DNA of 64,000 nucleotides from Agromyces protaetiae (GCF_030866785.1 NZ_CP133018.1:558001-622000), one strand, 5' to 3'. Positions 52,164 to 61,810 are shown, numbered from the stretch's first letter. Program-made: numbers and translations. Notes: a model not told the origin generated them from the sequence alone.

Positions 52164-53876
52164 TCAGTCTACCGAGGGTGCCACGCGCAGCCAGACGGTC
52201 GTCTCGCCGGGCAGCTCTCGTGCGCCGGGCGAGTCGGATGCCTCGTCGAGCGGGCCGCTCGCGACGAGCACGTCGCCCGCCGGCATCGGCACCGGGCGCG
52301 GCCGGAAGTTCGTCACCACGCGCCATCCACCCGGGCGGTCGAAGGCGAGCACCTCGGGGTCGTCGCCGTGCTCGGCCCAGGTCAGCGTCTCGGCAGCCTG
52401 CAGCTCGCGCCGCAGCGCGAGCGCGCGCCGGTAGAGCGAGAGGGTCGAGTCGGGGTCGGATGCCTCGACGTCGACCGCGTGCTCCCGGAACCATTCGGGC
52501 TGGGGGAGGTACGAGGCATCCGCCGGACCGAAGCCGAACGCCGGCGCATCCGCGACCCACGGCAATGGCACGCGGCATCCGTCGCGGCCGCGATCGACGC
52601 CCGGGCTGCGGAAGAAGGTCGGATCCTGCCGCGCATCGTCGGGGATCTCCGCGACCTCGTGCAGCCCGAGCTCCTCGCCCTGGTAGAGGTAGGCGCAGCC
52701 GGGCAGCGCGAGCATGAGGAGGGTCGCGGCCCGCGCTCGCCGGACCCCGCGATCCCGGTCGAGCGGCGGCGTCTGGCCCCCTGAGAGCACCCAGGCGCGG
52801 CCGACCGCGCCGTCCTGCCCCTGATCGTCGGGCAGGCCGTAGCGTGTCGCATGGCGCACGACGTCGTGGTTCGAGAACACCCAGGTGTTCGATGAGCCGC
52901 TCTCGCGGGCGAAGACGAGATTGTCGGCGATCGTCCGACGGAAGTCGCCGGCGTCGAAGTCGTCGCGCAGCAGGTCGAAGTTGAACGCCTGCCCGAGGCT
53001 CGTCTCCGCGGCGTACCGGTGGCGGCGGCTGGGCGCCACCCAGGCCTCGGCGACCGCGATGCGCGGCGGGTCGTACTCGTTGAAGACGGCGCGCCACTCG
53101 GCGTAGATCTCGTCCAGCTCTTCGCGATCCCAGAGCGGGTGCGAGCCGTCGGTCACGAGGCGGGTGGCCTCGAGCTCGGCATGGGTGGGCAGCGGATGGC
53201 TGAGGTCTTTCGCGAGCGCGTGCGCGACGTCGACGCGGAAGCCGTCGACGCCGCGGTCGCTCCAGAACCGGAGCGTCTTCAGGAAGTCGGCCCGAACGTC
53301 GGGGTGATGCCAGTTGAAGTCGGGCTGCTCGGGCGCGAACAGGTGCAGGTAGAACTGGCCGTCGTCGGTCGGCTCCCACGCCGAGCCGCCGAACATGGAC
53401 TCCCAGTCGCTCGGTGGCTGGTCGAGGTGCGGGCCGTGGCCGTCGCGGAACACGTACCGGTCACGCTCGGGGCTGCCCGGGCCGGCCGCGAGCGCCTCGC
53501 GGAACCACTCGTGCCGGTTCGACGAGTGGTTCGGCACGATGTCGGTGATGATCCGGATCCCCGCGCGGTGCAGCGCGGCCACCATCTCGTCGAAGTCGTC
53601 GAGCGTCCCCAGCCGGGGATCGACGTCGCGGTAGTCGTCGACGTCGTACCCGCCGTCGGCGAGCGCCGACGGATAGAACGGCGAGAGCCAGACGGCGTCG
53701 ACGCCGAGCTCACGCAGGTACGGTACGCGGCTCGTGATGCCGCGCAGATCGCCGATGCCGTCGCCGTCACTGTCGGCGAAGCTGCGTGGGTAGATCTGGT
53801 AGACGGCGGCCTGGCGCCACCAGTCGGGATCGTCGGAGATGACGGATGCGTCGACGGATGCCTCGTGCTCGGTCAT
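52164..53876 (-). CDS. GH13 alpha-glucosidase (oligo-1,6-glucosidase/AglA type), copy 1
   Basis: 570 residues, no signal peptide, so cytoplasmic. [20 protein letters not shown] at the start, then the (beta/alpha)8 barrel motifs: [12 protein letters not shown], the nucleophile in [12 protein letters not shown], the general acid in VAEAWVAPS and [12 protein letters not shown], followed by [20 protein letters not shown]. It hydrolyses alpha-glucosides from maltose or isomaltose oligomers. It has a paralogue at 59709-61481. ATG 53876 lies 124 bases from the tRNA-Tyr gene, which reads the other way. Confidence 0.94.
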   Translation of the reverse strand: MTEHEASVDASVISDDPDWWRQAAVYQIYPRSFADSDGDGIGDLRGITSRVPYLRELGVDAVWLSPFYPSALADGGYDVDDYRDVDPRLGTLDDFDEMVAALHRAGIRIITDIVPNHSSNRHEWFREALAAGPGSPERDRYVFRDGHGPHLDQPPSDWESMFGGSAWEPTDDGQFYLHLFAPEQPDFNWHHPDVRADFLKTLRFWSDRGVDGFRVDVAHALAKDLSHPLPTHAELEATRLVTDGSHPLWDREELDEIYAEWRAVFNEYDPPRIAVAEAWVAPSRRHRYAAETSLGQAFNFDLLRDDFDAGDFRRTIADNLVFARESGSSNTWVFSNHDVVRHATRYGLPDDQGQDGAVGRAWVLSGGQTPPLDRDRGVRRARAATLLMLALPGCAYLYQGEELGLHEVAEIPDDARQDPTFFRSPGVDRGRDGCRVPLPWVADAPAFGFGPADASYLPQPEWFREHAVDVEASDPDSTLSLYRRALALRRELQAAETLTWAEHGDDPEVLAFDRPGGWRVVTNFRPRPVPMPAGDVLVASGPLDEASDSPGARELPGETTVWLRVAPSVD

Positions 53877-53999
53877 TGCCCCATTCTTCGCGGGTTCGGG
53901 CGGGCCCGGGAGGGTGCCATCGCGGATTTCGCCGTTCGGGAGCGGGCCGGTATCCTTGTGTCGCTCCCGGTTGTGTGCAGAACGTGGTCGGGCGCACAC

Positions 54000-54081
54000 G
54001 GCGAGTTACCCAAGCGGCCAAAGGGATCTGACTGTAAATCAGACTGCATTGCATTCGGGGGTTCGAATCCCTCACTCGCCA
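54000..54081 (+). tRNA. tRNA-Tyr (anticodon GTA)
   Basis: 82 bases with discriminator. Acceptor GGCGAGT (54000-54006) pairs with ACTCGCC (54074-54080). The anticodon arm TGACTGTAAATCA has GTA, and a variable arm of class II length (gcattgcattcggggg) precedes the T arm GGTTCGAATCC. CCA is not encoded. TATCCT (53951-53956) is the likely -10. Confidence 0.95.
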
Positions 54082-54084
54082 CTG

Positions 54085-54111
54085 AACGCCTCCGCCATCG
54101 GCCGGGGCGTT
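54085..54111 (+). terminator. terminator of tRNA-Tyr
   Basis: Stem AACGCC/GGCGTT extended by further pairs around an ATC loop, directly after the tRNA and followed by TTCGTGTT. A second 11-bp GC stem lies at 54162-54172/54190-54200. The gap 54082-54384 otherwise contains only the -10 of the next gene. Confidence 0.6.
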
Positions 54112-54384
54112 TCGTGTTGCGGGCGCACGGGGGCGTGGCCCGGGTGGCCGGTCCCGAGGGTGACGCCCCGCCTCCCGTCGGGGAACCGGGGCGGGGCGTC
54201 CGCGCGTGGAGGGGTTGACCACGAGCGACACGGAGCTGATGGTGGTCGGGGCCACCACCGGTCGCGAGGACCGGCTCCGGCGGCCCGATTCGGGTTCGGG
54301 CCGTTACCCTACTCTCGTCTCATCGCGATGGATTGACCCGCCCCCAGTTCAGGTGACGTCGGCGCGGCGCGTAGCGTTGAGGGC

Positions 54385-55215
54385 ATGACCATCCCCGACG
54401 CATCCGCGCCCTCGCCCGCCGAACTCCTCGTCATCGCCCGCGACATCGCGGTCAGCGCAGGAAGCTTCGCGCTCGAGGCCCGGCGCGCCGGCGTCGAGAT
54501 CGCGGCGACGAAGTCCACGCCGACCGACATCGTGACCGCCGTCGATCGCGACACCGAGGCGCTGATCCGCCGGCTGATCCTCGAGGCCCGGCCCGACGAC
54601 GGCATCCTCGGCGAGGAGGAGGCGACGCACATCGGGACGAGCGGGCTCGACTGGATCGTGGATCCGATCGACGGCACGGTCAACTTCCTCTACGGCATCC
54701 CGGCCTGGGCCGTGAGCATCGCCGTGGTCGCCGGGCCTCCCACGCCGGGCTCGTGGACCGCCCTGGCGGGCGTCGTGGTGAACCCGGTCACCGGGGAACT
54801 TTTCGAGGCCAGCGCCGGCGGTGGCGCCAGGCTGGGCGGGCGCGCGCTCGAGGTCGTCGAGCATGTCTCGCTCGACCAGGCGCTCGTCGGCACGGGCTTC
54901 TCGTACGCCGCTGAGCGACGGCGGGCCCAGGCCGAGGTGCTCACCAGCCTGCTGCCCCGCGTGCGCGACATCCGCCGAATCGGTGCGGCGTCGCTCGACC
55001 TGTGCTCGGTCGCTGCGGGGCGACTCGACGCGTTCTACGAGATCGGCCTGAACGCGTGGGACCATGCGGCGGGAGCGCTCATCGCGCGCGAGGCGGGCGC
55101 CGTGATCACCGGACCGGGCGGCGGGCACGAGAGTCACGAGTTCCTGCTCGCGGCCGTGCCGAGCGTGCACGAGGACGTCGCGGCGGCGCTCCGCGACGCC
55201 GGTGTGCCGGCCTGA
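54385..55215 (+). CDS. inositol monophosphatase family protein
   Basis: 276 residues. Metal and catalytic motifs: STPTDIVTAVDRDTE, GEEEATHIG, WIVDPIDGTVNFLYGIP (about 90-106) and the second metal site NAWDHAAGALIAREAGA. The fold covers inositol-1-phosphatase, SuhB and histidinol-phosphatase HisN; I cannot separate them by eye. ATG 54385 is seven bases after TAGCGT (54372-54377). Ends at a clear hairpin. Confidence 0.9.
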   Translation: MTIPDASAPSPAELLVIARDIAVSAGSFALEARRAGVEIAATKSTPTDIVTAVDRDTEALIRRLILEARPDDGILGEEEATHIGTSGLDWIVDPIDGTVNFLYGIPAWAVSIAVVAGPPTPGSWTALAGVVVNPVTGELFEASAGGGARLGGRALEVVEHVSLDQALVGTGFSYAAERRRAQAEVLTSLLPRVRDIRRIGAASLDLCSVAAGRLDAFYEIGLNAWDHAAGALIAREAGAVITGPGGGHESHEFLLAAVPSVHEDVAAALRDAGVPA

Positions 55216-55232
55216 GCGACGGATTCCGTCGC
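55216..55232 (+). terminator. hairpin after the inositol phosphatase gene
   Basis: GCGACGG-att-CCGTCGC, seven pairs with a three-base loop, starting one base after the stop. Confidence 0.55.
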
Positions 55233-55292
55233 CACATCACCTGGTGGCGGCGCAGATCCCCAGCTTCGATGGCGATGATGGAGGTCGCAGGG

Positions 55293-55324
55293 TACGCTTT
55301 ACCAATCCGTTATCTCGGCGTTAC
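55293..55324 (+). promoter_or_regulatory. -10 and MtrA-like direct repeat upstream of the M23 peptidase gene
   Basis: TACGCT at 55293-55298 predicts a start near 55305. Overlapping the start of the transcript is the direct repeat GTTAT-N6-GTTAC (55309-55324), which resembles the loosely conserved direct repeats bound by MtrA in front of cell-wall peptidase genes in other actinobacteria. The regulator assignment is inference. Confidence 0.35.
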
Positions 55325-55347
55325 GTCTTTCGAGGCGTTCTGGCGCG

Positions 55348-56580
55348 ATGATCACCTCCCCGTCCGATCCACCCCCAACGCGAAGGCTCCCCTACGTGCC
55401 CGAGTCCCCCCTCGTGCCCGACGGTTCAACGCCAGGCACGACTGCTCCCCTGCGGTCCGAGCAACCCCTGACGCGCCGCGAGCGCCGTGAGCGTGAGGCT
55501 GCCGAGGCGGCCGCTGCTGCATCAGCTGCGTTCGACGGCCGGCCGGAGACCGGGAGCACGGGCATTGCGGAGCCGGCCATCTCGACGACCCCCGTGATGG
55601 CGATCGTCGAATCCGCGCCGGTCTCGACCGAGCCGGCCTCGGCGACGCCGGTTCCCGAGGTCCCCGTCGCCCCGGAGCAAATCGTCATGCTCGAGCCCGC
55701 GGTCGTGTCGTCGCGTCGCGAACGCCGCGCGGGCGAGGCCCCCGGGCGACGCGCCCGCGACACCGACGACGTGCGCGCCGAGACATCCGGTCGCCGCGCC
55801 AGGGGGGCGGTCGATGCGCACACCTCCGCCGCACCGGCCGGCGACCCGGGTGCGGTCTCGCCGCGCCGCGGCGGCCGCCGCGCGATGCGCGCGATCGTGG
55901 CCATGGGCTTCGCTGCGGGCATGGCGCTCGCGACCTCGGTGCCCGCGCTGTCGCTGCTGACGCCCTCCGATGTGCAGGCGATGTCGCTCGCGTCCGAGGC
56001 GGTCACATTGAACGATCCGGGTCAGCGGGTCGAGGTCGACGGTGACGTCATCGCCTCGCCGACGGTCGAACGCGAGGGGTACCAGCACCAGACCATCGAG
56101 GAGTACGCACGCGCGGCGGGCATCCGCGCCGAGGCGACCTTCACCAACAACCCGTCGGGCACCATCCAGTGGCCGTTCGCGGTGGGCGTGCACATCGGCG
56201 ACCGGTTCGGCTATCGCAGCTGCGCGGGCTGCTCCAGCAATCACGGCGGGCAGGACTTCAACCCGGGCCTCGGTGCTGAGATCCAGGCGATCGCCGACGG
56301 CGTCGTGTCGAACTCGACCGACGCGGGCGGCTCGCTCGGCGTGGTCACCATGATCGATCACGTCATCGACGGCGAGACCATCACGAGCGTCTACGCGCAC
56401 ATGCAGTACGACTCGCGCCGCTTCGAGGTGGGCGATGCGGTGAAGGTCGGCGACGTGCTCGGCACGACCGGTTCGACGGGCATGTCGACGGGCCCCCACC
56501 TGCACTTCGAGATCCGGCTCGGCGGTATCAACGGCACGAAGACCGACCCGCTCGAGTGGCTGTACGCGAATACCAACTGA
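55348..56580 (+). CDS. M23 (LytM) family metallopeptidase with an N-terminal membrane anchor
   Basis: 410 residues. A disordered N-terminus (1-175, rich in RREREAAEA-type charge and Pro) leads to a single helix AIVAMGFAAGMALATSVPAL (about 180-200), so the rest faces outside. The C-terminal M23 domain has HGGQDFNPG (first zinc ligands), TSVYAHMQYDS and TGPHLHFEIRLGG (last ligands), and ends at DPLEWLYANTN. It cleaves peptidoglycan peptides. The YRSCAGCSSNHGG segment before the site contains two Cys, possibly a disulfide. Start ATG 55348 has no good ribosome-binding site. Confidence 0.88.
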   Translation: MITSPSDPPPTRRLPYVPESPLVPDGSTPGTTAPLRSEQPLTRRERREREAAEAAAAASAAFDGRPETGSTGIAEPAISTTPVMAIVESAPVSTEPASATPVPEVPVAPEQIVMLEPAVVSSRRERRAGEAPGRRARDTDDVRAETSGRRARGAVDAHTSAAPAGDPGAVSPRRGGRRAMRAIVAMGFAAGMALATSVPALSLLTPSDVQAMSLASEAVTLNDPGQRVEVDGDVIASPTVEREGYQHQTIEEYARAAGIRAEATFTNNPSGTIQWPFAVGVHIGDRFGYRSCAGCSSNHGGQDFNPGLGAEIQAIADGVVSNSTDAGGSLGVVTMIDHVIDGETITSVYAHMQYDSRRFEVGDAVKVGDVLGTTGSTGMSTGPHLHFEIRLGGINGTKTDPLEWLYANTN

Positions 56581-56617
56581 CGACCGTCCGCGTGGACTGA
56601 GGACCGCCCGGGTCGGG

Positions 56618-59590
56618 TCACGACCCGGGAATCCCTGCTTCCCACGCTCCGACGGGGATGCCATCCAGCTCGTGACGACTCATCGTCGGTAAGGGATCGT
56701 TCGGTGTCCGCACGATGCGTGACGTGGCGGCATACGTGGGCGGAACCACTGGTTGCGGCGGGACCATCGCGTCCGGCGCGCCCGGTCCTGGCGCTCCGGG
56801 CGGCTTCGGCAGCAGCGGATGGTTCGGATCGATTGCTCGGAGCGCCGCAGTGAGTTTGTCGCGTTCCTGCGTCATGGTCTCATGGTCGGCGCTCAGTTTC
56901 GCGTTCGACTTCGTCAGGTTCGCCTTCTCCTCGATGAGCTGAGCATTCTCCTCCTGCAGCTTCTTCTCTTTCGCCCGATTCTGGTTCGTACCGCGTTTCC
57001 GCACGAGTTTGAAGATGCTCGAGCCGATCGCGCCGATGGTGCTCACGACGTTGCCCGAGAACTGCACCTTGCCAGCGGTCTCGGGGTCGAAGAACGGACG
57101 GTCGACCAGCGAGTTGATGGTGTCGATGGTGAGCATCGCCGTGCCGGCCGCCTGCACCAGAGAGCTCGCGAGCCCGCCCCAGAAGCCCACGATGTAGCTC
57201 AGCGTTGCCCCGTTGAACAGCCCGTTCATCCCCACGAATCCCATGATCGTGAGCAGGACCGCGAGGACCGTGTTCACGATCTTGACCCTCGAATCCTGCA
57301 TGATGTCACCCCAATCGAGATCCGACGAGCGACCGGTCGGGTCGACGCGCATGATGGGGTTCAGATCGGCGAAGGCGTACCGGTTGTGCAGGGGCTCGGT
57401 GTCAGCGGTGGTGAACGCCTTGATCGCCGGGTCGTACGTGCGCGCCTGCAGGTACTGGGTGCCGGTGGGGTCGGTGTACTCGCCGGCGTACGCGAACGGG
57501 TTCGCCGTCGCATCGCCGACCTGCCAGGCGAACGGTGCCGGCGTCGGCGTCTCGGGGCGTACGACCGACGTCACGCCGTAGTCGTCGTACTCGTAGCGCT
57601 CGACGACCGCCCCGCCGGCGTCGGTGAGCGCCGTGATGTTGCCGTGTCGGTCGTGGATCGTGTACGAGGTGCCGGGGCCTGCGCCGACGCCGCCGGTCAC
57701 CGTACGCGCGAGACGACCCGCGCCCATCAGATAGCTCACCGCCTGCTCGTCCGCAGCAGCGCCGTCGCCCCCTCGCGTGTGCACGTCGTTCAGCAGCGTC
57801 GCGCCGTCCCAGTAGAACCGGGTGACGGCGGATGCGCCCCTCTCCGGCTCGCGGACCGAGAGCTCGGGCACCGACTGCTCGGGGGTCGACAGCTCGGCAC
57901 GCCGACCGTCGGCCCAGTATGCGGTCGCGATCGCGCGACCCTCGGGCGAGGCCTCGTGCACCACCCGGTTGGCGGCGTTGTACGTGTACCGCGTGCCGTC
58001 GGCGGCGACCACCAGGTTGCCGCGCGGGTCGTACACGTAGCTGCGATCGGCCAGCGTCGTGCCCGAGGCATCCGTCGTGTGCTCGCGCGACGCCTGACCC
58101 GCGCTCGTGTACGCGAACGTCGTGACGACCCCGTTGCCGCGTGTCAGCGTGGTCACCCGGCCGAACGGGTCGTACGCGGAGCGTGCCCGCGCGAGCTCGG
58201 CCCCGTCGGCGCCGCGTTGCACGACCTCGGTGACGCGGCCCGCGTCGTCATACGCGAACGACGTCGTCGCCTCGGCGACGTCGGTCGTGCCGGTGACCCG
58301 GCCCTGCTCGTCGTACTCATGCCGCTCGGCGACGGATCGCTCGGCTCCCGACTCGGAGAACCAGGTCGTGGTCGCCTCGGTCGGGCGGCTGAACCGACCG
58401 GGGACGTCGCCGATGTCGGGGTCGATCGGGTAGCCGAAGGTGTGCCGGCTCAGCCGCGTGCGGCCCGATGGCCCCCCAGTGCCGACCTCACGTTCGACGA
58501 GCAGGTGCGTCGGCGAGTAGGAGGACTCCACGCCGGTCGTGCCGTCGCCGAGGTGCGTCGTGTACCGGGGCAAGGACGCGCCCACCGGCCCGGATGCCTC
58601 GCGGGTGTCCTGTGCGATCGGCCAGCCGCTCGCCGACCCCGCGATCGCGCGCCACTGCCTCGACGTCACGACCTCGCCCGACGAGGCATCCGCCACCCGC
58701 ACCAGGTCGACCGCGACCGTGCCATCGGGCGCGCGCTGCCAGCTGACGTCGGTCACCGCGCCCGAGGGTGCGAGGACGCGGGTGAGCCGGCCGTCGCGCG
58801 CGTAGCCGAACGTGGTGCGCGCGCCGACGGCGTCGCGCACCGCCGAGACGCGGCCGCCGTCGAGTTCGATCTCGGACGTCGCGCCGACGGCGCCGCCCAC
58901 CGACGTCGTCACCGTGAGCACGCCTGGGTCCGAGCGGTCGACGCGCGACACCACGCCGACCGGATCGATGCTGCGCTCCAGGAGATGCGTGCCGGGTGTC
59001 CACGCCCAGTCGGTGCGGTTGCCGAAGGGGTCGGCCCGGGCGAGCGGGTTGCCCGAGTCGTCGAAGGAGGTCGTCGTGCCGCCCAGCTCGCTCAGCGTGA
59101 ACCCGTACGGGCGCGGCCCGACCAGCGCGTCGTCGCGCGCGGGCAACGTGCCGGCGGCCTGACTGAAGTGCACGTCGGCGATCGTGTAGTCGAGCAGCCC
59201 GGTCGGCGACGAGGCGGCCGCCTCATAGACGCCGCCCGCCGGCGGGAAGGCACGCACGCCGCCGCGCACGTCGACGTGCCCGAGCCCGGCCCAGTCCCAG
59301 CCCGGCCCGAGCTCGGCGCGGTCGGTCGACGCCATTCGCGAGTCCCAGCGCAGGGTCAGGCCGCCGAGCGGCACCTCGACGGTGAGCGCACCGGACCGCT
59401 CGTCGATGCGGCCGGTGACCTCGCCGCCGAGTGAGACGTCGTCGACGAGCGCCGACGCGATCGCGGTGGGGGCGTCGGTCGCCGCCCAGGACGGCGAGAT
59501 CGCCTCGGCGACGAAGGCGATCGTCAGGATGAGGGCGGCCGCACACAGGAGCACACGTGACCGCGCCGGTGAATCCGAATTCGGGCTCAT
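56618..59590 (-). CDS. secreted RHS-repeat protein with membrane and coiled-coil C-terminus
   Basis: 990 residues. Signal peptide SRVLLCAAALILTIAFVAEA (about 10-32). N-terminal beta region (about 40-180) is paralogous to the gene at 63506. RHS/YD repeats follow, for example YDEQGRVTGTTDV, YDPFGRVTTLTRGNGV and YVYDPRGNLVVAADG, closing with the RHS core YLQARTYDPAIKAFTTAD and DLNPIMRVDPTG (about 752). The last 236 residues are not a recognised toxin: helices VNTVLAVLLTIMGFVGM and YIVGFWGGLASSLVQAAGTA, then a coiled coil (KKLQEENAQLIEEKANL...) and a Pro-rich tail. No immunity gene follows; the convergent M23 gene is 37 bases away. ATG 59590 chosen. Confidence 0.85.
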   Translation of the reverse strand: MSPNSDSPARSRVLLCAAALILTIAFVAEAISPSWAATDAPTAIASALVDDVSLGGEVTGRIDERSGALTVEVPLGGLTLRWDSRMASTDRAELGPGWDWAGLGHVDVRGGVRAFPPAGGVYEAAASSPTGLLDYTIADVHFSQAAGTLPARDDALVGPRPYGFTLSELGGTTTSFDDSGNPLARADPFGNRTDWAWTPGTHLLERSIDPVGVVSRVDRSDPGVLTVTTSVGGAVGATSEIELDGGRVSAVRDAVGARTTFGYARDGRLTRVLAPSGAVTDVSWQRAPDGTVAVDLVRVADASSGEVVTSRQWRAIAGSASGWPIAQDTREASGPVGASLPRYTTHLGDGTTGVESSYSPTHLLVEREVGTGGPSGRTRLSRHTFGYPIDPDIGDVPGRFSRPTEATTTWFSESGAERSVAERHEYDEQGRVTGTTDVAEATTSFAYDDAGRVTEVVQRGADGAELARARSAYDPFGRVTTLTRGNGVVTTFAYTSAGQASREHTTDASGTTLADRSYVYDPRGNLVVAADGTRYTYNAANRVVHEASPEGRAIATAYWADGRRAELSTPEQSVPELSVREPERGASAVTRFYWDGATLLNDVHTRGGDGAAADEQAVSYLMGAGRLARTVTGGVGAGPGTSYTIHDRHGNITALTDAGGAVVERYEYDDYGVTSVVRPETPTPAPFAWQVGDATANPFAYAGEYTDPTGTQYLQARTYDPAIKAFTTADTEPLHNRYAFADLNPIMRVDPTGRSSDLDWGDIMQDSRVKIVNTVLAVLLTIMGFVGMNGLFNGATLSYIVGFWGGLASSLVQAAGTAMLTIDTINSLVDRPFFDPETAGKVQFSGNVVSTIGAIGSSIFKLVRKRGTNQNRAKEKKLQEENAQLIEEKANLTKSNAKLSADHETMTQERDKLTAALRAIDPNHPLLPKPPGAPGPGAPDAMVPPQPVVPPTYAATSRIVRTPNDPLPTMSRHELDGIPVGAWEAGIPGS

Positions 59591-59628
59591 CGCGTTCGTC
59601 TGGCCGACGGTCTCGTGTGCATGACATT

Positions 59629-59637
59629 GGTATATCA
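59629..59637 (-). promoter_or_regulatory. extended -10 promoter of the RHS gene
   Basis: On the minus strand TGATATACC (59637-59629) has the TGNTATA form, with transcription predicted to start near 59622 and a leader of about 32 bases to ATG 59590. Confidence 0.4.
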
Positions 59638-59708
59638 AGACCGTCTGACATCGAGGTGAACCGTACGTGCCGTCACGGTGACCGGGCGTGCCGTTCGGCC
59701 CCGGTCGT

Positions 59709-61481
59709 TCAGCTCTGGGTCGACCCGGTGCGTAGCCAGACGGTCGTGTCGGGTGGGAGTTCGCCGTGGTCGACGGGTCCTGATGCGAGGAGCAGTTCGC
59801 CGGTGGGCAGGGGGATGGGGGAGGTGCTGAGGTTCGCGAGGATGGTCACGTCGTGGTTGGTGAACGCGATGATCTCGTCGGGGAAGCCGGGCGACCATTC
59901 GAGGTGGCCGTCGGGGAGGGTGTGCTCGCGCCGGAGGCGCAGTGCGTTCTGGTAGAGCGTGAGTGTGGAGTCGGGGTCGCCGTGCTGCCGGTCGCGTGCG
60001 AGGTGCGCCCAGGTTGCCGGTTGTGGCAGCCACGAGGCATCCGTCGTGCCGAACCCGTAGGAGGGGGCGCCCGCTTCCCAGGGGATCGGGACGCGGCAGC
60101 CGTCGCGGCCGTAGCGTTCGCCGCCGGTGCGGAACCAGGTGGGGTCTTCGCGGGCGTCGTCGGGCAGGTCGATGACTTCGGGCAGCCCGAGCTCTTCGCC
60201 CTGGTAGAGGTAGGCCGAGCCGGGCAGGGCGAGCATGAGCGTGGTCGCGGCGCGGGCGCGGCGCAGGCCCACGGCGGGGTCGCCGATGCCGGGCGTCGCC
60301 GGTCCCACACCGTGGCCTTGCGGGTTCTCCTCGGTGAGCGCGAGGCGGGTCGCGTGGCGCACCACGTCGTGGTTGGACAGCACCCAGGTCGACGGGGCGC
60401 CGACCGCGGCGAACGCGGCGATCGAGTCGTCGATCACGCGCCGCAGCGCGCCCGCGTCCCAGGGTGTCTCGAGGTAGGCGAAGTTGAACGCCTGGTGCAT
60501 CTCGTCGGGCCGCACCCACGCGGCGACCTTCGACAACGGGTCCACCCAGGCCTCGGCGGCGAGGATCCGCTCGCCCGGGTACTCCTCGAGCAGACGCCGC
60601 CAGTCGCGGTAGATCTCGTGCACACCCTCCTGCGCCCAGTACGGCGCACCATCACCGGCGTCGTCGCTGATGCCCGGCTCGAGCGCGACACCGACCGTCG
60701 AGTCGCCGACCGTCGAGTCACCGACCGTCGAGTCGCCGACCGTCGAGTCGCCGACCGTGGAGTTGCCGATCGTGGAGTGCGATGCGCCGCCCATGCTGCC
60801 GCCCGCCTCCGGCGGGGTCCAGTCCGGCAGCCCCTCAGCCTTCACGAGCCCGTGCGCGACGTCGACCCGGAAGCCGTCGACACCCCGATCGAGCCAGAAC
60901 CGCAGCACCCGGCGGAACTCCGCACGCACCTGCTCGTTCGACCAGTCGAAATCAGGCTGCGAGCTGTCGAACAGGTGCAGATACCACTGACCCGGCTCAC
61001 CGTCGGCCTCGACGACGCGGGTCCACGCGGGACCGCCGAACACGGACTGCCAATCGTTCGGCGGCAGCTCACCAGCCACACCCCGGCCATCACGGAACAG
61101 ATACCTGGCCCGCTCAGCACTGCCCCGCCCCGCCGCGAGCGCGGCCTGGAACCAGACATGCCGATCCGACGAATGATTCGGCACCAGATCGATGATCACC
61201 CGGATGCCCCGGGCATGCGCCGCCCGCAGCATGACATCGAAATCGGCCAGGCTCCCGAACCGCGGGTCCACATCGCAGTAGTCAGCCACGTCATAGCCCG
61301 CGTCCCGCTGCGGCGACGTGAAGAACGGCGACAACCAGATCGCATCGACCCCCAACACCTCAAGCTCAGCCAGCCGCGACGTGACCCCCGCCAGATCACC
61401 CATACCATCCCCGTTCGCATCCGCGAACGAACGAGGATAGATCTGATAGATCACAGCCGTACGCCACCATTCCGAAGCCAT
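59709..61481 (-). CDS. GH13 alpha-glucosidase, copy 2, with a pentapeptide tandem insertion
   Basis: 590 residues, cytoplasmic. Same layout as the copy at 52164: [32 protein letters not shown], nucleophile in [15 protein letters not shown], general acid in [25 protein letters not shown] and [20 protein letters not shown]. It differs by an insertion at about residues 233-262 made of the repeat DSTVG, coded by a 15-bp array. ATG 61481 is seven bases after TAGGGT (61494-61489), so leaderless. tRNA-Thr and tRNA-Met lie beyond its 5' end. Confidence 0.93.
   Translation of the reverse strand: MASEWWRTAVIYQIYPRSFADANGDGMGDLAGVTSRLAELEVLGVDAIWLSPFFTSPQRDAGYDVADYCDVDPRFGSLADFDVMLRAAHARGIRVIIDLVPNHSSDRHVWFQAALAAGRGSAERARYLFRDGRGVAGELPPNDWQSVFGGPAWTRVVEADGEPGQWYLHLFDSSQPDFDWSNEQVRAEFRRVLRFWLDRGVDGFRVDVAHGLVKAEGLPDWTPPEAGGSMGGASHSTIGNSTVGDSTVGDSTVGDSTVGDSTVGVALEPGISDDAGDGAPYWAQEGVHEIYRDWRRLLEEYPGERILAAEAWVDPLSKVAAWVRPDEMHQAFNFAYLETPWDAGALRRVIDDSIAAFAAVGAPSTWVLSNHDVVRHATRLALTEENPQGHGVGPATPGIGDPAVGLRRARAATTLMLALPGSAYLYQGEELGLPEVIDLPDDAREDPTWFRTGGERYGRDGCRVPIPWEAGAPSYGFGTTDASWLPQPATWAHLARDRQHGDPDSTLTLYQNALRLRREHTLPDGHLEWSPGFPDEIIAFTNHDVTILANLSTSPIPLPTGELLLASGPVDHGELPPDTTVWLRTGSTQS
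60691..60780 (-). repeat. 15-bp in-frame tandem repeat inside GH13 copy 2
   Basis: Six 15-bp units (ccgaccgtcgagtcg on the + strand; four nearly identical, two decayed) at 60691, 60706, 60721, 60736, 60751 and 60766, encoding DSTVG. Its length is a multiple of three, so copy-number change would keep the frame. Confidence 0.9.
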
Positions 61482-61632
61482 GCCGAAAACCCTAGGACAC
61501 CCCGCCGATCCAGGGCGCGGGTTGCGCCGCAGAGCGCGTGCCCGTCGGTGCCCGCGGTCGGTTCGGAGGACCCCGTTCGAGGTGATATCCTCGTACGGTT
61601 GCTGATTCGGCGGGTGCTGAGTCGGGCAGCGC

Positions 61633-61704
<72 letters not shown>

Positions 61705-61736
61705 CTGGTTCTCCCGGCGGTGCCGGGTGGCCTTGC

Positions 61737-61810
61737 GGCGGGGTAGCTCAGGTGGTTAGAGCACACGGCTCATAATCGTGGTGTCGCGGGTTCGAGTCCC
61801 GCCCTCGCTA
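61737..61810 (+). tRNA. tRNA-Met (anticodon CAT, elongator-like)
   Basis: 74 bases. Acceptor GGCGGGG (61737-61743) pairs with CCTCGCT (61803-61809), two G-U. Anticodon loop CTCATAA with CAT; T stem GCGGG/CCCGC. The paired first base argues against an initiator tRNA, which has an unpaired position 1. An Ile2 (lysidine) identity is possible but less likely from the stem sequence. Probably transcribed with tRNA-Thr 32 bases upstream. Confidence 0.9.

Noticed and set aside
55216..55347. ydaO-type (cyclic di-AMP) riboswitch upstream of the M23 peptidase
   Set aside because: Such riboswitches precede many actinobacterial cell-wall hydrolase genes, but this gap has only about 130 bases, begins with a terminator hairpin, and lacks the conserved ydaO core words.
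61737..61810. Initiator tRNA-fMet
   Set aside because: Position 1 pairs with position 72 (G-U) and the anticodon stem lacks the three G-C pairs of an initiator; an elongator Met identity fits better.
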